Program-made: the position numbers and the translations under genes
Source of the DNA: Geobacter sp. UBA698
Lineage (GTDB): Bacteria > Desulfobacterota > Desulfuromonadia > Geobacterales > Pseudopelobacteraceae
Length of the DNA stretch: 7,948 nt
Direction: 5' to 3'
NCBI GenBank assembly: GCA_002298925.1
Contig: DBMM01000015.1
Span: 1-7,948, forward strand
Part shown: one piece after another, positions 6,828 to 7,948 of the stretch
Layout of the letters: every line of letters begins with the position of its first letter
How positions within the stretch are numbered: position 1 is the first letter of the stretch
Notes under the pieces: generated by a model
Told to the model about the DNA's origin: nothing
Database searches by the model: none
The model's input: only the letters and a program-made list of their open reading frames with translations

Positions 6828-6843
6828 TAACAAACGTTTGATA
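6828..6843. promoter_or_regulatory. Operator-like palindrome centred on CAAACGTTTG
   Basis: The 10-base core CAAACGTTTG (6831-6840) is a perfect inverted repeat; with its flanks, TAACAAACGTTTGATA pairs in seven of eight positions per arm. It sits between the putative -10 and the ribosome binding site of the ThiS/MoaD-like gene, where a bound repressor would block transcription, and it could also affect the divergent siroheme operon. LacI-family operators such as the PurR box share the AAACGTTT core; TetR-type proteins also use such sites. No candidate repressor gene is in the window. Confidence 0.5.
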
Positions 6844-6852
6844 TTATCGAGA

Positions 6853-6858
6853 AAGGAG
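6853..6858 (+). promoter_or_regulatory. Ribosome binding site of the ThiS/MoaD-like gene
   Basis: AAGGAG is five bases before the ATG at 6864, a strong site that fixes this start and supports the small gene as real. Confidence 0.8.
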
Positions 6859-6863
6859 TTGCC

Positions 6864-7199
6864 ATGTCCATGCAAGCCCATACGACAGTAAGGATGTTCG
6901 GAGCCCTGCACACCATCAGAAGAGAACGCGGTCTGCTATCCACGGCTGAGGTGTCCATCCCGGCCGGGGGATGTTCGGCTTTTGATCTGGCCGGCAAACT
7001 CGACCTGCCTCTGGATAAAATCGAAGCGGTATTCGTCAACCATAAGGTTCACAGCCTCAACCACCACATCCAGGCAGGGGACCGGGTCGCCTTCGTGCCG
7101 ACCGGCGTTCCCGGTCCCTGTCGATATATGCTCGGCATCAGCGCTGCCGGACGTCAAAGCAGGCAGGACATAGTTTCGGCAGGAGTCTGCTCTGCCTGA
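6864..7199 (+). CDS. ThiS/MoaD-like ubiquitin-fold (beta-grasp) protein without C-terminal diglycine
   Basis: This 111-residue cytosolic protein resembles the ThiS/MoaD sulfur-carrier family. The order of features fits: an opening strand (TVRMFGAL, 8-15), a helix (CSAFDLAGKLDLPLDKIEA), a strand with VNHKVHSLNHHIQAGDRV (58-75) and the closing strand AFVPTGVPGP (76-85). Classical carriers end in GG, which is activated and thiocarboxylated; here the protein runs on past the fold with CRYMLGI and about 20 more residues ending in CSA, and no GG terminus exists. It therefore cannot act by the standard mechanism unless processed. It is a one-gene transcript with its own promoter-like sequence, divergent from the siroheme operon and convergent with the GltA-like gene. 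The strong ribosome site supports expression. Family assignment is fairly good; function is unknown, with a regulatory or complex-forming role as possible as a sulfur role. Confidence 0.72.
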   Translation: MSMQAHTTVRMFGALHTIRRERGLLSTAEVSIPAGGCSAFDLAGKLDLPLDKIEAVFVNHKVHSLNHHIQAGDRVAFVPTGVPGPCRYMLGISAAGRQSRQDIVSAGVCSA

Positions 7200-7237
7200 T
7201 AAAAGGCCAGCCAGACACGGACTTTTCGTCGTTCGCT

Positions 7238-7948
7238 TCAATCAGCGAGATACTTGCTGATTGCCGCGGCAGTCCGCTTGCCGTCCCCCATTGCCAGAAT
7301 CACTGTCGCACCGCCGCGAACCATGTCACCGCCGGCGAAGACGCCCGGGATGCTGGTGGCTCCGTTCTCGTCCGCAATGATGTTGCCCCATTTGTTAAGT
7401 TTAAGATCCGGGGCGCTGGCGGTCAGAAGCGGATTAGCCCCGGTGCCGACCGCGTTGACAACCACGTCGGCCGGTATGTCGTACTCCGAACCGACCAGGG
7501 GCAACGGTTTGCGGCGGCCCGATTCGTCCGGCGGACCCAGCTCCATGCGTTGGCAGCTAAGCGCCGCCACCCAACCGTTCCCGTCAGCGATTATCGCCAA
7601 GGGAGCGGTCAGCGTGACGAACTCAACCCCTTCCTCCTTGGCGTGCTTGATTTCCTCTACCCTGGCCGGCATCTCCGCCTCGCTGCGGCGGTAGATGATC
7701 ATGGCCCGTTCGGCGCCCAGGCGCCGGGCGGTACGGACGCAGTCCATGGCGGTATTGCCGCCGCCGATGACGGCCACATTATGGCCGGCAATGATCGGGG
7801 TGGATGAGTCGGGGTTGCGTCCGGCTTCCATCAGGTTGACTCTGGTAAGCAGCTCATTGGCCGAATAAACACCCTTCAGATTTTCACCGGGGATGTTGAG
7901 CATGGTCGGCAGCCCGGCTCCGTTGGCGATGAAAATCGCATTGAATTC
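7238..7948 (-). CDS. GltA/NfnB-type NADPH-binding flavoprotein (glutamate synthase small-subunit family), C-terminal part
   Basis: The frame is open to the right edge, so the start and the N-terminal half are missing; 236 codons remain of a protein usually near 460-480 residues. The ATG at 7903 is internal, since the family motif FIANGAGLPTMLNIPGENLKGV spans it. The NADPH-binding Rossmann fold shows VIGGGNTAMDCVRTARRLGA (at about 60-79 of the visible part), followed by YRRSEAEMPARVEE. The C-terminal FAD-contact motif is VFAGGDMVRGGATVILAMGDGKRTA (about 203-227). The family includes homotetrameric NADPH-dependent GltA, the large subunit of the electron-bifurcating transhydrogenase NfnAB (also called sulfide dehydrogenase SudAB), and the Geobacter soluble Fe(III) reductase SfrAB; the visible half cannot separate them. 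An NfnA/SudB-type partner directly upstream, outside the window, would favour NfnB. It converges with the ThiS/MoaD-like gene, with 38 bases between them and no clear terminator. Confidence 0.88.
   Translation of the reverse strand, partial: EFNAIFIANGAGLPTMLNIPGENLKGVYSANELLTRVNLMEAGRNPDSSTPIIAGHNVAVIGGGNTAMDCVRTARRLGAERAMIIYRRSEAEMPARVEEIKHAKEEGVEFVTLTAPLAIIADGNGWVAALSCQRMELGPPDESGRRKPLPLVGSEYDIPADVVVNAVGTGANPLLTASAPDLKLNKWGNIIADENGATSIPGVFAGGDMVRGGATVILAMGDGKRTAAAISKYLAD

Noticed and set aside
7161..7197. Inverted repeat AGGCAG/CTGCCT at the end of the ThiS/MoaD-like gene as a terminator
   Set aside because: The stem is only six base pairs with a long loop, lies within the coding sequence and has no T-run after it on either strand.
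7943..7948. Window ends exactly on an EcoRI site (GAATTC)
   Set aside because: This may mark a clone boundary in the source record, but it falls in frame within the conserved GltA-like protein and is no biological feature.

Overview
The window looks like an ordinary chromosomal stretch from a GC-rich anaerobic bacterium, most likely Desulfuromonadota (Geobacter/Pelobacter-like). That placement is an inference from the gene set and protein style: a CcsB-type cytochrome c assembly protein, a NtrB/NtrC-like soluble two-component pair with a sigma-54 activator, a stand-alone small siroheme reductase, and a GltA/NfnB-type flavoprotein. No single sequence proves it. There are seven protein genes, two of them cut by the window edges. 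I see no tRNA, rRNA, insertion sequence, CRISPR array or long repeat.

Layout. (1) Bases 1-534, plus strand: the C-terminal part of a CcsB/ResC cytochrome c synthetase subunit, closed by a strong intrinsic terminator (581-626). (2) 706-1632, plus strand: a cation diffusion facilitator (CDF) metal exporter. An extended -10 sits directly before its ATG and there is no ribosome binding site, so the mRNA may be leaderless. (3) 1650-6768, minus strand: four closely spaced genes in the order siroheme reductase (GTG start), iron-dependent alcohol dehydrogenase, cytosolic sensor kinase and sigma-54 response regulator. The gaps are 70, 26 and 22 bases, which fits one operon. The response regulator converges on the CDF gene with only 17 bases between stop codons. 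(4) 6864-7199, plus strand: a ThiS/MoaD-like beta-grasp protein without the usual C-terminal diglycine, divergent from the siroheme operon. The AT-rich divergent spacer carries a promoter-like sequence and a perfect CAAACGTTTG palindrome between that promoter and the ribosome binding site. (5) 7238-7948, minus strand: the C-terminal half of a GltA/NfnB-type NADPH-binding flavoprotein, running off the right edge.

How the parts may work together. The kinase and regulator form an obvious cognate pair placed directly after the alcohol dehydrogenase, so control of alcohol/aldehyde metabolism or of an unlinked sigma-54 promoter is plausible. I found no convincing sigma-54 promoter in the non-coding parts of the window, so the target is open. 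The siroheme protein at the head of the operon and the divergent ThiS/MoaD-like gene hint at a sulfur or redox theme, but no direct functional link is visible. I did not find a clearly new biological system. The best leads are the operator-like palindrome with its tail-less ubiquitin-fold protein, the Cys/His-rich PAS domain of the kinase, and the grouping of a mini siroheme reductase with an alcohol dehydrogenase and its likely regulators.
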